Of a DNA stretch of 64,000 bases, positions 48,382 to 59,653 are shown piece by piece. The DNA is from Archegozetes longisetosus (Eukaryota > Arthropoda > Arachnida > Sarcoptiformes > Trhypochthoniidae), in contig JAEMBT020000002.1 in the NCBI GenBank assembly GCA_018873245.2, positions 1,184,001 to 1,248,000 on the forward strand. Direction: 5' to 3'. Made by a program: the position numbers and the translations under genes. Each line of letters begins with the position of its first letter. Position 1 is the first letter of the stretch. Below the pieces are notes generated by a model, which saw only the letters and a list, made by a program, of their open reading frames with translations, made no database searches and was not told the DNA's origin.

Positions 48382-49744
48382 TTAGGTCTTTTTTAAGTCC
48401 TCACGCTTACTATTTTTGCATTTATTCAAAAGTTGCTTGAGATATTACAATTCTGTTTTAAGTTATATTAGACATAATTACCATTGTTTGCAATGATACT
48501 CTTCCAGACGCTGGGTAAATTATATATTCCTGGAACTATGTGCTTCATTAATGTCCCGAATTCTTTGATCATAAGACGTCACGAGCATTGTTGGGCTAGG
48601 AAATAATATCCTCTTGAGCTGACGCTTAATTCTATGATAAACATCAAAGTCACATGTGTTTATATCAGGTGAATAAGGAGGGTGTTCAAGAATTTCCCAA
48701 TCACGTCGTCCCAAATAATCAAGGACAACACGGTGATAATGGGGGCGAGCATTGTCCATAAGGATCACCGGGTGCTTTATATCGTGTTTAATGAGTTGTG
48801 GTCTGAGTTTCTCAATCAGAAATCGATTTCCGTCTACAGTTTCTCCTTCACCCAGAATATCGTATGCAATGACTCTATGATTGTGTGTTGCAAGTATCAC
48901 CATCACTTTCCATTCTATTATCGTTTGACGGGGGTGTGATGGTCTAAGATTGGTAAAATTTTTAAAAAATTAAATTAGTTTATTTTCAAAAATTTCAAAA
49001 AATTTCCAATTTTTACCTTTTCTCATGAGGCAAAGTACAATCAGCTGCAGTTTTAGCATCCTTAAGGTCATACGATCTTAGTAATGTTTCCTCAATTGCA
49101 ACGATTCTGTGTAATAGTGTAGAATTTTGCTCATACTTCTCAAGGTTACGTTTACAGGCATTCACACGAGCTTTCATTTGGAGGCAGGTAAAGGTATGTG
49201 GTACATACTTAGAGGCTAATTTTCTATATCCCAAATCTTGCAACATGCTCCATACAGTGGACACACTGATACCCAAATTGTCGGACAAGTCATCTAATTC
49301 CATGCTCTGTTTGTGCCATTAGTTCCTGTAGCCTCTCTCGATTCTCTGGAGTATCGGCAGTCACTGGATGACCTGATCTTGGTAAATCTTCAAATGATAT
49401 TCTTTCACCAGAACGATATTCTTTAGCCAATTCTTCGACCTGCCTAAGGGAATACGCTCGTCCGCCAAGTGCGGTTTTTAGTTCATGATGTATAACACTT
49501 CATCTAACAGCACTGATATCTTTATGAAAGCCCTCTGTTCTTGTATAGAAACACTCTCTCGAAGCTTGCCCACATTTGGACAAAAAACCCAATTTTTAAA
49601 AATATAACAAGGAGAAGGAATAGATACTCAGTAATTTGCAGAGAAGTCATGTTTGGACTAAGTATCAAAATCATATCATTAATAGCCTCGGAAGTTATCT
49701 GGTTGCTGAGAAGAGATAGCGCGAGGACCTAAAAAAGGACCTAA
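48382..49744 (-). mobile_element. Mariner element (copy C), both ends, transposase with intron
   Basis: 1363 bp. The ends TTAGGTCTTTTTTAAGTCCT (48382) and the matching right end (to 49744) are each next to TA. The minus-strand transposase reads from about 49560: YSLRQVEELAKEYRSGERIS, LPRSGHPVTADTPENRE, then a frame break at about 49304. It continues SDNLGISVSTVWSMLQDLGY, KYVPHTFTCLQMKARV, LPHEKR, a 73-bp GT-AG interval (49016-48944, phase 2), TIIEWKVMVILATHNH, LMDNARPHYHRVVLDYLG and HPPYSPDINTCDFDVY. There are 34 residues between the second and third catalytic Asp (DD34D). The first catalytic position reads AIEE where Asp is expected. Damaged, but younger-looking than copies A and B. Confidence 0.9.
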
Positions 49745-51130
49745 TATATATAAATTGCTTCACTTATATATCAAGAGAATAATACACAATCAGCTCTTAT
49801 ATAATAAACCTGCAAATTTAGTTAATGATTTAACTTTTGAGGCTCTGAAAGTAAAAACTGACAAATTAACCAAATTTATGAGACTCTTACAAGTACTTCC
49901 AGTAGATGAATCAAAAACAAAAATTAATACGAAAAATATTCGTAGTGAGTTCTTTCAGCATAATAATTACAAAAATTCATAAAGGGTTTATGGTGGATTC
50001 AGTCTAAAATCGAATTTAACGCAATCATCATATAATCAAGATTTTCATTCGTATTTCAAATTTGATACCAATACTGATAATAAAAGTTGATGGAATAAAT
50101 ATAGAACATATAAAAAACTAGGAACATTGTTGAAACTTGGTAATGCATTCATAGAAACTCAATTCGGTAAAACAGTCAGTCAAAAACTGGTTATAATACA
50201 TATGATACAGTCTCGAACTTCTAATATTTTCATCCTCTGTCTCCCCCAAAAAATTATAAAAGTCAAACTGTTAGTTTGATTACTCGAGATCGCAATTCAA
50301 GAGTCCTCCGTAGCAGAAAGGTATCTCAGTTTTTAAATGCTGTAATAAATAGGCATAAAGCCCTCATTCACTATATTTCCAATTGTTTCTTATGACATCT
50401 GTTATATGTTTAAATATTAATACCTAATTATTTCAATCACAAAAAGTAAATAAAAACAATGAAATCAAATCAGTTATTGATAACATATGTCACATTTCAT
50501 TAAATGATAATCAAATAGTGAATTTGTCTAATTTTTGGATCAAGAGAACTAATACCAAATGAAAATATCAATTATTGACAGTTGTAAGATTCATCCGCCA
50601 CCCTTTCAGGCTCTTTGGCATTACTGGTCTGAAAACGAGATACTTTCCTATTGCAGAGGATCCTTGAATTATGAAACAAGGTCCGACTACAAAAATTGCC
50701 TATTTCCTCAGGGTTATCAGAAATATACTACTGGACAATTAGCTAATCTAACTGCTAGTGGAAAATTAGGAACTGAAAGTGAAGTTAGAACAAACTCAAA
50801 ATGCCAAAATGTAAAACGGACCACGAAATACGGAATTAATAAAACTAATTTCTCGATAAACAACAATTTCTCAAAAAGATTGAACTTAAATTAAAATTTT
50901 GCATTAAAATCTCATTTATTTTAGGGTTAGCGTTATCGATATTCAACTGTATTATTAGTTTTTCGAACAATGAATTTATTATAAGCTCAACGGTTGAACG
51001 GAAGGTCATCTAAAATTAGAGAGAACATATAAATTTCTAAAACCTAATAAAAAAACCGAAAACATATGTTTCAGTTAATTTATATTTCTCTATCAAATAA
51101 GTGAAACGAGCTGTCACGCAAACTTACTAT
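49745..51130. other. Unassigned region with broken open frames
   Basis: Frames at 49755-49982 and 50559-50894 (plus), plus open stretches between them in other frames, give a coding-like impression but no recognisable domain. They may be remnants of a decayed mobile element or virus-like gene. I cannot say which, and do not claim a product. Confidence 0.3.
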
Positions 51131-51135
51131 GAATA

Positions 51136-52115
51136 TTATTGCGGCTAACATGGGAACGACTTAAACTTCAGAGGTCAGGTCCAGATAATTTTGATATAGC
51201 ATTAATCTATTGAGTGATTCTGATATAAATAACATAAAAAAATCTGCTTATGAGCTCGAATCACACCTTAATCTTACAATCAATAAGGACCTTTTCATTG
51301 AATAAGCAAGCTTATAGCAAAAGCTTATAAAACTTCAAAAGCACTTCACTGTAAAACAATTGCATAATTACAAATTAAATATTATAAATTTATTTAATCA
51401 AAATATGTTAATTACATACCCGGCAGCAAGAAACCCAGAAAAAGCAATTGTAAAGGTTTTAATAAAAATTACAATATATTGACCTCAAATTTATCATAAG
51501 AATGCATTTGATTCTAATTATTACTACTAAAAAGAAATCACAATCTAATTCGTCTCTCTCTCTCTGCAGCTATATACTTTTAGATGCATTCTTTCATACT
51601 TTTGTTCGACGTCTCCAATACGTCTAATTATAAATTGTCCCATATTTGGTTTATTTTCGCGATCCACAGTTGAAATCTTTTTGGTTCTTTCTAGATAATA
51701 TCCTTTATTTTTCCTCAATCGGGTTGAGGTCGGAAAAATTAATTCTTAAAACATGTTATGAGTTTCCGGATTTTTTTGTCGAAAGGTATATTAGGTTGGG
51801 TTAGGTCAACTTATTTATTGCAAATCAGGTTCCGGATTAAGTGATAATTGATATAAAAATGATTTAAACACAGATTAGTAACTATACAAGTGCTTTACAG
51901 TGAAGTGCCTTTGAATTTTTGTAAGCTTTGCTATGCTTTATCCAATGAAAAGACTCTAAATTTGATCGTAATTTTAAGGTGTGATTCGAGCTCATAAGCA
52001 GAATTTTTACATTAGTTATAACAGAATCATCCAATAGATTAACGATATATCAAAATTATCTGGATTTGGCCTCTGAAGTTAAGTAATGAAAACAGCTGAC
52101 ATGGCATAAAATGTA
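51136..52115. mobile_element. Foldback/MITE-like element with ~220-bp inverted arms
   Basis: Left arm at about 51136-51360, right arm at about 51890-52115. Inverted matches include CTTCAGAGG, TCCAGATAATTTTGATATA, CTGCTTATGAGCTCGAATCA and CACTTCACTGTAAA. Arm identity looks like roughly 80 percent, so it is old. No coding sequence is visible in the 530-bp centre. Exact ends and target duplication are not resolved. Confidence 0.7.
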
Positions 52116-52453
52116 TTTACAATGACTATAAGACTAAAAGTAGTTGAGAATATTTTTTATTCTTTTCTAACGATATAGGAAAATGTTTTTCCATTTAGCT
52201 TTTCAAAATACTCATTGCATATTTATTAGGAACATAAATAATATTTGTCATATAAAAAATATTTTACGGTTGCATGGCGATAACTATATTTGTTCGAATA
52301 AAAACTGTCAATATATTGTTCTCACTATCGATTACGCAGAATTTTAAACTTAAAATTTTATTTTTAATGATAAGTTATCACTCAGTCTTAGAAAAAATTG
52401 TCAAACTTCTTATAGTGGATAATAAATAGCTTGTCTAAAAGTCAATTAAATTC

Positions 52454-53563
52454 TTGATAATGACATCTAACTTAATTATTCCTGACATAGATCTACCACT
52501 TTATCAACATGGATACATATATAAGTATGATATTAACCATTATTTTACCTCAAACAGACAAAGAATTAAGCAAAAACTGAAGACTTTTGCATTGAGCGCT
52601 TGGATATCAACAAATCTTATCCGATACAGCATTTACCTGATATTCAGCAAGAGTGGAAGAGTTCCTATTTATTACCTGGATATTTCTCAAGATATCGGCG
52701 GAATAGCTATTTATTATTACTTCGGAGCTGTTCTTTTGAACATTCTAGGGCTCGCAATAATATATTTATTTAATTTCAGAGATGATTCAGAGTATGAATG
52801 GCTTAAAATTGTGAAATTCATTAAAGGAATCAAAGTTTTGGATCTAAATATTCAGTTGAATAGCTTTCGAGATATGTATCAAATGCAAAGATTCATACAG
52901 AAAATAAAGATTTTGAAGAATTTATTGGAGATCGGAATCAGAATTCTGGCTATAATTTTTGTTTTGATGTTGGCTACAGTCGTGTTCCTTCACTATTCAT
53001 GGGTTGATGCTTTGAAATACGGGATAATTGGGTCACTTCTCCTTTACTTCTGGATTTATTACAGCTCTTCTATTGTGTTTAGAAGTGTTTTGTACTACTA
53101 TATAGTTTGTGTTTATTGTAAGATAAGACTAAAATCTGTAAATAATTCAATAGAAATGCTTTCGAATAAGGTATTCATACAACTCATGAATATTGGTGCT
53201 ATCATAAAGCAGCATAACTTTATCTGTAATTCAATTGAAAATTATAATATCTTCTGGAAAAAATATTATTTTGCTCTTAATTATACCACAATTCCAGTCA
53301 ATTTGATAGTCCTGCATCAAATGCTTTTTGAAAGTATACACCCGGCAACACGCCTGGCATTAATCGTATTCTCATCAATTTCCATTTTATCTTATCTGAT
53401 GCTTAATCTTATAACAGCTCATGTTTGTAGTGAATCGGCGAAATCTTTTAAAGCATTACACACACTCTTTCTTGAGATGAAAGATTCATATAATATCAGG
53501 ACCAAGATAAAGGTCTCGTTATTCGTTTTTACATATGAAATTTTGTCTGAAAGTGTACGGTAG
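52454..53563 (+). CDS. Gustatory-receptor-like 7TM chemoreceptor, C terminus possibly incomplete
   Basis: A 369-residue single-exon frame with a short polar N terminus and about six to seven hydrophobic helices, for example IYYYFGAVLLNILGLAIIYL, IRILAIIFVLMLATVVFL, IIGSLLLYFWIYYSSSIVF and LALIVFSSISILSYLMLNLI. Loops are basic and aromatic, and there is no signal peptide. Near the end, SFKALHTLFLEMKDSYNIRT fits the cytosolic segment before the last helix of arthropod gustatory receptors, which form ligand-gated cation channels in sensory neurons. The final helix and its usual TYxxxxxQF motif are absent; the frame ends soon after SLFVFTYEILSES. It is therefore either truncated, or a GTACGG donor near 53555 leads to another exon. 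Assignment rests on architecture, not on diagnostic residues. Confidence 0.55.
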   Translation: MIMTSNLIIPDIDLPLYQHGYIYKYDINHYFTSNRQRIKQKLKTFALSAWISTNLIRYSIYLIFSKSGRVPIYYLDISQDIGGIAIYYYFGAVLLNILGLAIIYLFNFRDDSEYEWLKIVKFIKGIKVLDLNIQLNSFRDMYQMQRFIQKIKILKNLLEIGIRILAIIFVLMLATVVFLHYSWVDALKYGIIGSLLLYFWIYYSSSIVFRSVLYYYIVCVYCKIRLKSVNNSIEMLSNKVFIQLMNIGAIIKQHNFICNSIENYNIFWKKYYFALNYTTIPVNLIVLHQMLFESIHPATRLALIVFSSISILSYLMLNLITAHVCSESAKSFKALHTLFLEMKDSYNIRTKIKVSLFVFTYEILSESVR

Positions 53564-54780
53564 AGAGAATGAAACATAATATATTTAAAGTCAAAACTGA
53601 AAAAACAATGTAACTGCACTTTTAACCAGGCATTACTAAGCTAGTGCATACTTTAGATAATAGTTTTTTAATTTTGACTTTTTATAAACACTATTAGTTC
53701 TCTATACCGTACGTTTTTCGGATAGTTTCATCTAGTCTTGAAAAATAAGATATTTCTTCGAATACTAATAGATACTCAATTCTATGGAAAGAGTCAGCTC
53801 TAAAGAGAAAACGATTGGATTTTCATGTGGTGACCAGTTTGTGATCACTCCTGGAGTTGCTTTCAGAGTAAAGACTTTAATTCAGAGAGAAGTTTTCTAT
53901 TTTCTGATTTTCATATTTCTTCTAAACTACAGATATTGATCGTGTTTGGACGTTTTTTCCTTCTGACACACATGTTGGCCAACACTATAAAAAGTAGATA
54001 TTGAAAAGTTAGTGTTCAAAAATCATAGAAATAAATTAGAAGAAATATAGAAAAAAATTTTTACTACAGAAAACTAATGTTCACATGAATGAAGTATTTC
54101 AGTATATTTTGTCTGAATAAAAATTAAAATTTTGAAAGCTACAATATTTAAAACCAGCCAAATTTTATAAACAACAAAACTTATATCGAATGCTCGGTAA
54201 GACTACGAGATCGAGAGCTTATTTTTCTTGTTTAAATTATCATTGTCAAATAACTTTATTTTGAAGATCACTGTGTAATTGTAAAGTTACATATACAATG
54301 TTATCTCTTTAGATAACACAGATATTCAAGCTATTGATTATTTAATATATGAACAGCTGCTATACAGTTCCTATAAATATTGAAGGATATGATCATTGAT
54401 CATCAATGATATATCTAAGCTTTTAACACATTTTTTGCTCATAATAAGTCACATTTTAATTAGATTTGAGAGCATACGAAAAATTGATAATAGGTTTTAA
54501 AGTTTTAAAGTTTTATATGAATTTTTATGTTTACTTAACAATAGAGTATACGTTCTCGCATTACGAGAAAAATTTACTTTCCTGTTGAATGATCTCTGAC
54601 ATATCATTGACGATCCTATCATTCAAAATTTTGCTGAATTGTGGATAATCTACACGATTGTGTATTCTCTATCACGATTGACTTAATGGAAATAACTGAT
54701 ACACAAATAAAAAACTTGAAATTAATCGACGTATAATGATAAAACGCATTTCGAGATTTTGTAAGTTTAAATCATCTTTA
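53564..54780. other. Intergenic; could hold a last exon of the chemoreceptor
   Basis: AT-rich sequence with no clear exon recognised. Confidence 0.4.
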
Positions 54781-54784
54781 GTAT

Positions 54785-55421
54785 GGGAGACAATCATTTG
54801 ACCGACACTTATTTGACCGACAAGTCGAATTTATATAAAGGTTTCTTTTGTCAACAATAATATAATCGTTGTCTTCATTTTATCAATAGTCACATTTGTA
54901 ATAATAGCTGAAGAAGCGCAAGCCGAAGTTGTTCGAACAAAAGATATCAAAACAGTACTGATCTATACCTTCAGACGAATGGTCAAAGTATGAACATAAC
55001 TATCACTATATGTGACATGGATCAGCTAATGGTGATAATTATTTTTATACTAAACAACTTGTTTGACGAGTTGGTAGTGTGTGAGTACTAAATTTTTTCA
55101 ACAAAACGTCGAAATATTGTTGGTGTACGTCGTCAGGAAACTTGTTTGAGTGTAAAAATTATTACCATTAGTTAATCCATGTCACATATGGTGATAGTTA
55201 TGTTTATACTTTAACCATTCGTCTGAAGGTATAGATCAGTACTATTTTGATATATTTTGTTCGAACAACTTCGGCTTGCGCTTCTCCAGCTATTATTACA
55301 AATGTGATTATTGATAAAATGAAGACAACGATTATATTATTGTTGACAGGAGAAGCCTCTATATAAATTCGACTTGTCTGTCAAATGTACCTGTCGGTCA
55401 AATGATTGTCGGCCAAACGTA
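54785..55421. mobile_element. Foldback element with arms spanning almost its full length
   Basis: The left arm runs from ACAATCATTTGACCGACA (about 54789) and the right arm ends with TGTCGGTCAAATGATTGT. Inverted matches include AAGTCGAATTTATATA, CTGATCTATACCTTCAGACG and CATGTCAC, continuing to near the centre (about 55090), so nearly the whole 0.64 kb folds into one hairpin. No coding sequence. The target duplication is not clear. Confidence 0.8.
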
Positions 55422-55589
55422 GTAAGACCCTCTAGTATAATGGTTTTACTGAAAGTAGAATGCCCATTTTGGCCCCCCTGAGGTGCAAGGCGAGACTTAT
55501 ATCATTTGAAAGGTCTCTTCGAGTACTATAAGAATATATAAAGAACGGGTCAATTGAGATATCCCTGTGACCAGTATGGCCAAAAATTA

Positions 55590-56400
55590 CGTTAAGTGGA
55601 CGTAGTGGTCTTACCTCCTCGACTTATATATCATTGGACTCAGCTCACCGAGCTGAAAATATTGGTACCATGTTTGACCCTGTAAAGTAACATTACTTTA
55701 AGCCCCACCTCAAAGTCATCATAAGTAGTGTATATATGGCGACCCTGGAAGACTACGAGCTCGTACTTTTCTTACCCCTCTAAAACCGTTACTAAAACCA
55801 CCAAAAATTGAAACTTTCGTATCGTTTAACATGGAATTTAAGCTAAAATACTACAGAAAATCACCTAAAACTACCATATTTTGCTGCTGCGACCCTGGGA
55901 CAGTAAGAGCTCGTATTTTTCGTACCTTTCAAAAATACAGGATTCTCATGAAATAAAATGAAAAAAAATTCACAAAAGCAGCCAATATGAATCTAAAAAT
56001 CAATGAAAAATACTGGGACAGCACGGCTCGCACCTTCTCGTACCCCTCTAAAATAACCAAAAAGTGAGCTTTTTATATAGTTTAATATAGAATATAAGCT
56101 AAAATACTATAAAAAATCATCTTCATATTTTATTGGATATTCTTGGACAGTACGACTCGTACACTCTAAAATTTAAGAAAAATTAGCAGATTTTCAGCAA
56201 ATAAAACAGAAAAATTCGCAAAGAATACCAAATAAGTACCAATAAAAGCCTAAAAATTAATAATAAGCTGGGATACCAAAACTCGTACCTTCTCATACCA
56301 TCTAAAATTAAGACTGAAAGCCTTTGGCTTAAACTTTTTGTGTGCAATTTAAGCTAAAATACGACAGAATATCATCTTAAACTATTTCTTTATTGCGGTT
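55590..56400. repeat. Degenerate tandem repeat, ~130-bp unit with ~255-bp higher order
   Basis: A motif of the form TGGGACAG.ACGACTCGTACC...TCTCGTACCCCTCTAAAA recurs near 55745, 55890, 56012, 56145 and 56271. A second motif, TTTAAGCTAAAATACTACAG, recurs near 55838, 56097 and 56348. Units are diverged, and no terminal repeats or coding potential are seen. Confidence 0.65.
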
Positions 56401-56433
56401 TTGGGGTTTATCTTCTATAAACTCTTATTTTAT

Positions 56434-56733
56434 AAATATTAAAATGATTTATTCAGAAGATTTTATAGAAAGAATAGGCAATGCTGTTTATAATTATGAA
56501 CCATATAAGAATGATAATATCAGTTTTGGATTAAAATATGAATTCGTATTACAAGATTCAAAGATGATTCTAATAAAGGATTTAATGTAACAAATACAGA
56601 TTGTTATACTAGAAAAGTTAAAGGAACTCTAGGAGAAATAGTTGAAACAATTATCAATAAACATGGTTTTGAAACAATGAAATTAGATTTTACTTTATCT
56701 AATAAAAAACAATTTTTAGGAATTCTCCTATAA
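56434..56733 (+). pseudogene. Broken open frame of unknown origin
   Basis: A coding-like stretch starts MIYSEDFIERIGNAVYNYEP and continues after a frame change near 56560 as FNVTNTDCYTRKVKGTLGEI, ending KKQFLGILL. I do not recognise the family. The frame change and isolation suggest a remnant. Confidence 0.3.
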
Positions 56734-56880
56734 AGTTTTTAACTAAAACAGGTTAAAAATAATTAAAACCATAAAAAGAAAGGTTAAGAAAATTATCCTA
56801 TGTTCATTTCACATTCATTTCTTCTTCACTATCGGATTCTTTTTCTTCGACACTCAAGTCTTGATATTACAATATCAATA

Positions 56881-58947
56881 CAGTCAAACCTCTATAATCT
56901 GATACGATATTTTTCTATCATTATTAGTCGATGTATGGAGGTTGTCGGTTTGTAGAAAACCCTCTTTAATTCGACATATCGGATTAACAAAGTAGAATCT
57001 TAAGTGTGTTGATAATAAAATTTATTTGGTATTATTTAGAGACATAAAAGTAACTGAAAGACCTCTTAATTAAAAAATTCATTCAAAGTTGTTTGTCGAG
57101 CTTCACATTTTTTCTTAACAATAGTGGCTTTTAACGTGCTTTTTATACTCTCAACGTTTTGAATCAGCTCAGGATGCTTTGGTTGAATAAATATCGAAAG
57201 TTTATTTATCATCAGAAGTGCTTCTTTGTAAGTTATGTCTTGGACTTCGCTTTGTAGATGAGTACTTTCTTTAATGTTCTCATCATTTTCATTATCGGAG
57301 ACTTCAAGATATGCATTAACTAATCTGCTCTCCCACTCGTCTGATATATCTTCGGTAGCAACTTCTTCGTCGATGTCTACATACTCATGAGCAGACATTT
57401 TATCTTCAATAGGAAGTTGTGATATAAGTTCTCCAAGACCGTAAAATTGATCATCTTTTATGGTTTCTGAATCAATTGGCAAATCAATCGCAAAACCCGC
57501 TTTCTTGAAGCAATTCCTAATAGTTTCTGCAGATACTCTTGTCCATGCTTGTTGTGTCCAAATAAAGCTTGAATGACTTCCAAACCTTTCATTTCTTCGA
57601 CAATATTGATGTCTGTTTTTAACTCAATGATACTAAGCAAATGTGTAAGATATAATTGACGATAACTGTCTCGAAACGATTTTATTATCCCCTGATCAAG
57701 AGGTTGAAGTTAGCTGGTTGTATTTGGTGGCAGAAATTTTATCTTAACATTTGAAAAGCTTGAACCAGAAGCTCCAACATGTGCGCTGCAGTTATCAATT
57801 AAGAGAAGCATTATTCGATTTTTTCTAATCATATTCTTGTTCAACTCTTTGAGCCAATCACTAAATATTTGGGTTGTCATCTATTCACTTTTATTAGAAC
57901 TCCATTTAACTCCAATTGATGACAAGTCAACTCCTTTTTTGCGAAAACAATAAAGCCTTTTCGATTTGCCGATGTTTAGAGGCTTTAATCGCTCACCAGA
58001 TGCACTACAGCATAACAATAAAGTGAGTCGGTCTTTACTTGTCTTTACTCCTGTTCGTGAGTCACCTTTTACACATTTTGAACGATCAGGTAGTGCTTTC
58101 CAGAAAAGTGCACACTCATCTGCATTAAATACATCAGAAATATCATACCCACTGATAAACTCATGAATTCGCTCTTGAAACTTTTCAACGATGACTTCGT
58201 CCACAGATGAACTTTCGCCACATATTTTGTAGGACTTAATGTTATGTCGTCACTCAAACTTTTCGAGCCAACCATTACTTCCTTTAAATTCATTTAAATT
58301 TAACTTCTCGGCAAATTGTTTAGCCTTAGCTTGAATTAAAGGACCATTTAATGGAATGTTCTTCGCTCTCACTTCTCGGAACCAGTCCCACATAAGTTCA
58401 TTTATCTTTGCATTTTCTGTTTTATCGAGTCTCTGTCTCTTCAAGTTGACATTTTGTTCAAATTGTTCCAAATAAACTGCTTTTTTCTTCAGAATGTCAG
58501 TAACAGTTGATCTTTTCTACTAACCACTGTTGTGTTGGTTTAGGTCGAAGTTCACTGTCTTTAATCAAAGAGATCCTTTTCTCTAAACTTAATTCAAAAT
58601 GATTTCGCTTACGACCTGCCATACATCATATAAGAACTCATTTTGTATAAATGCATGCAGAGTGCCAAAAATGAACAAGTATATCGAAATGTTGCTAAAG
58701 TTCAGATCTAGTTTCAAATAAATTTATATCTCAAGTGTATTAAATAGACACCTCAGTGTCAGATTGTGGAGGTTCTAATGAATGTTAGATAGGGGGAAAT
58801 TATTGTCGAATTACGGAATATAGAGGTGTCGAATTGAAGAGGTTTTTATAATATAAACTTCTACGTAAGAACTTTTTGGAAATCAGATAAAGTCAAACTT
58901 GAGAGGTTGTCGTATTATAGAGGTGTCGGTATAAGGAGGGTTGACTG
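56881..58947 (-). mobile_element. Tigger/pogo-type DNA transposon, both ends, decayed transposase
   Basis: The ends CAGTCAAACCTCTATAATCT and AGGAGGGTTGACTG are next to TA (56879-56880 and 58948-58949), total 2067 bp. The minus-strand transposase starts at 58622 (MAGRKRNHFELSLEKRISLI). It has an N-terminal Psq-like HTH, a CENP-B-type HTH (NELMWDWFREVRAKNIPLNG, then NGWLEKFE), and a DDE region: VFNADECALFWKALPD, MLLLIDNCSAHVG and FLPPNTTS...LQPLDQGIIKSF. The C terminus is acidic (57066-57482). At least three frame breaks or stops interrupt it. It belongs to the Tc1/mariner superfamily, pogo/Tigger branch. A host-domesticated gene is unlikely given the breaks and preserved ends. Confidence 0.9.
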
Positions 58948-59653
58948 TATTGTCTATTTGCTACTCAGTAATGAATACAATGTCAGTAGCAGATTGAATA
59001 GCTTTTGTTGAAGATTCAAAATGCAGACAGACAAGGACTGGAGTTTGCTTTGGATCCTAGGTTAGGATTATGCGCATAAATCCAACAAAAGATTCACGAT
59101 CAAACATAAAATTAATAAGAGTAAGAGAAAACAAGTACTAATTTATGCATGTAATTAATTAAAACTACTAATTCTCTTTGAAAATTGAAAAAAATTGTAA
59201 AGAGTAAAAATAAATTTTCATTATTACATGCAAGAATCAAACTTGTGCTGCCAGGTTGCTTGACAGGCGTTTAGCACGCTGCGCTGTTGAGTCGCACTTG
59301 AAAATATTTCTCCTTATTTTGTAAAAAGATGCCGAAACTTTGAGGGCTTCATTTTGACCTATGGCCTCAATTGGCGTGGCAATGTGGGTTCCGATGTGTT
59401 CCGTTTTAACAAATATACGCAAAATAATCCATGAACCTTGAAATGAATTGCAATACCAGTGTAGTGATTTTATTGATAAGCTACTTCGAGAGTCCATAAA
59501 TATGACTCTTATCTCACGGATATAACGAGATCGCATCACTTTTGCACATAAAGTGAATTTCAAAACTATATAAAAGATTGGTTGAGTTGATGTTAATCTT
59601 CACTGAGGGATAATCTAACAGCTACATTCTTACTTTGGTACCGTTGGAAAGAC

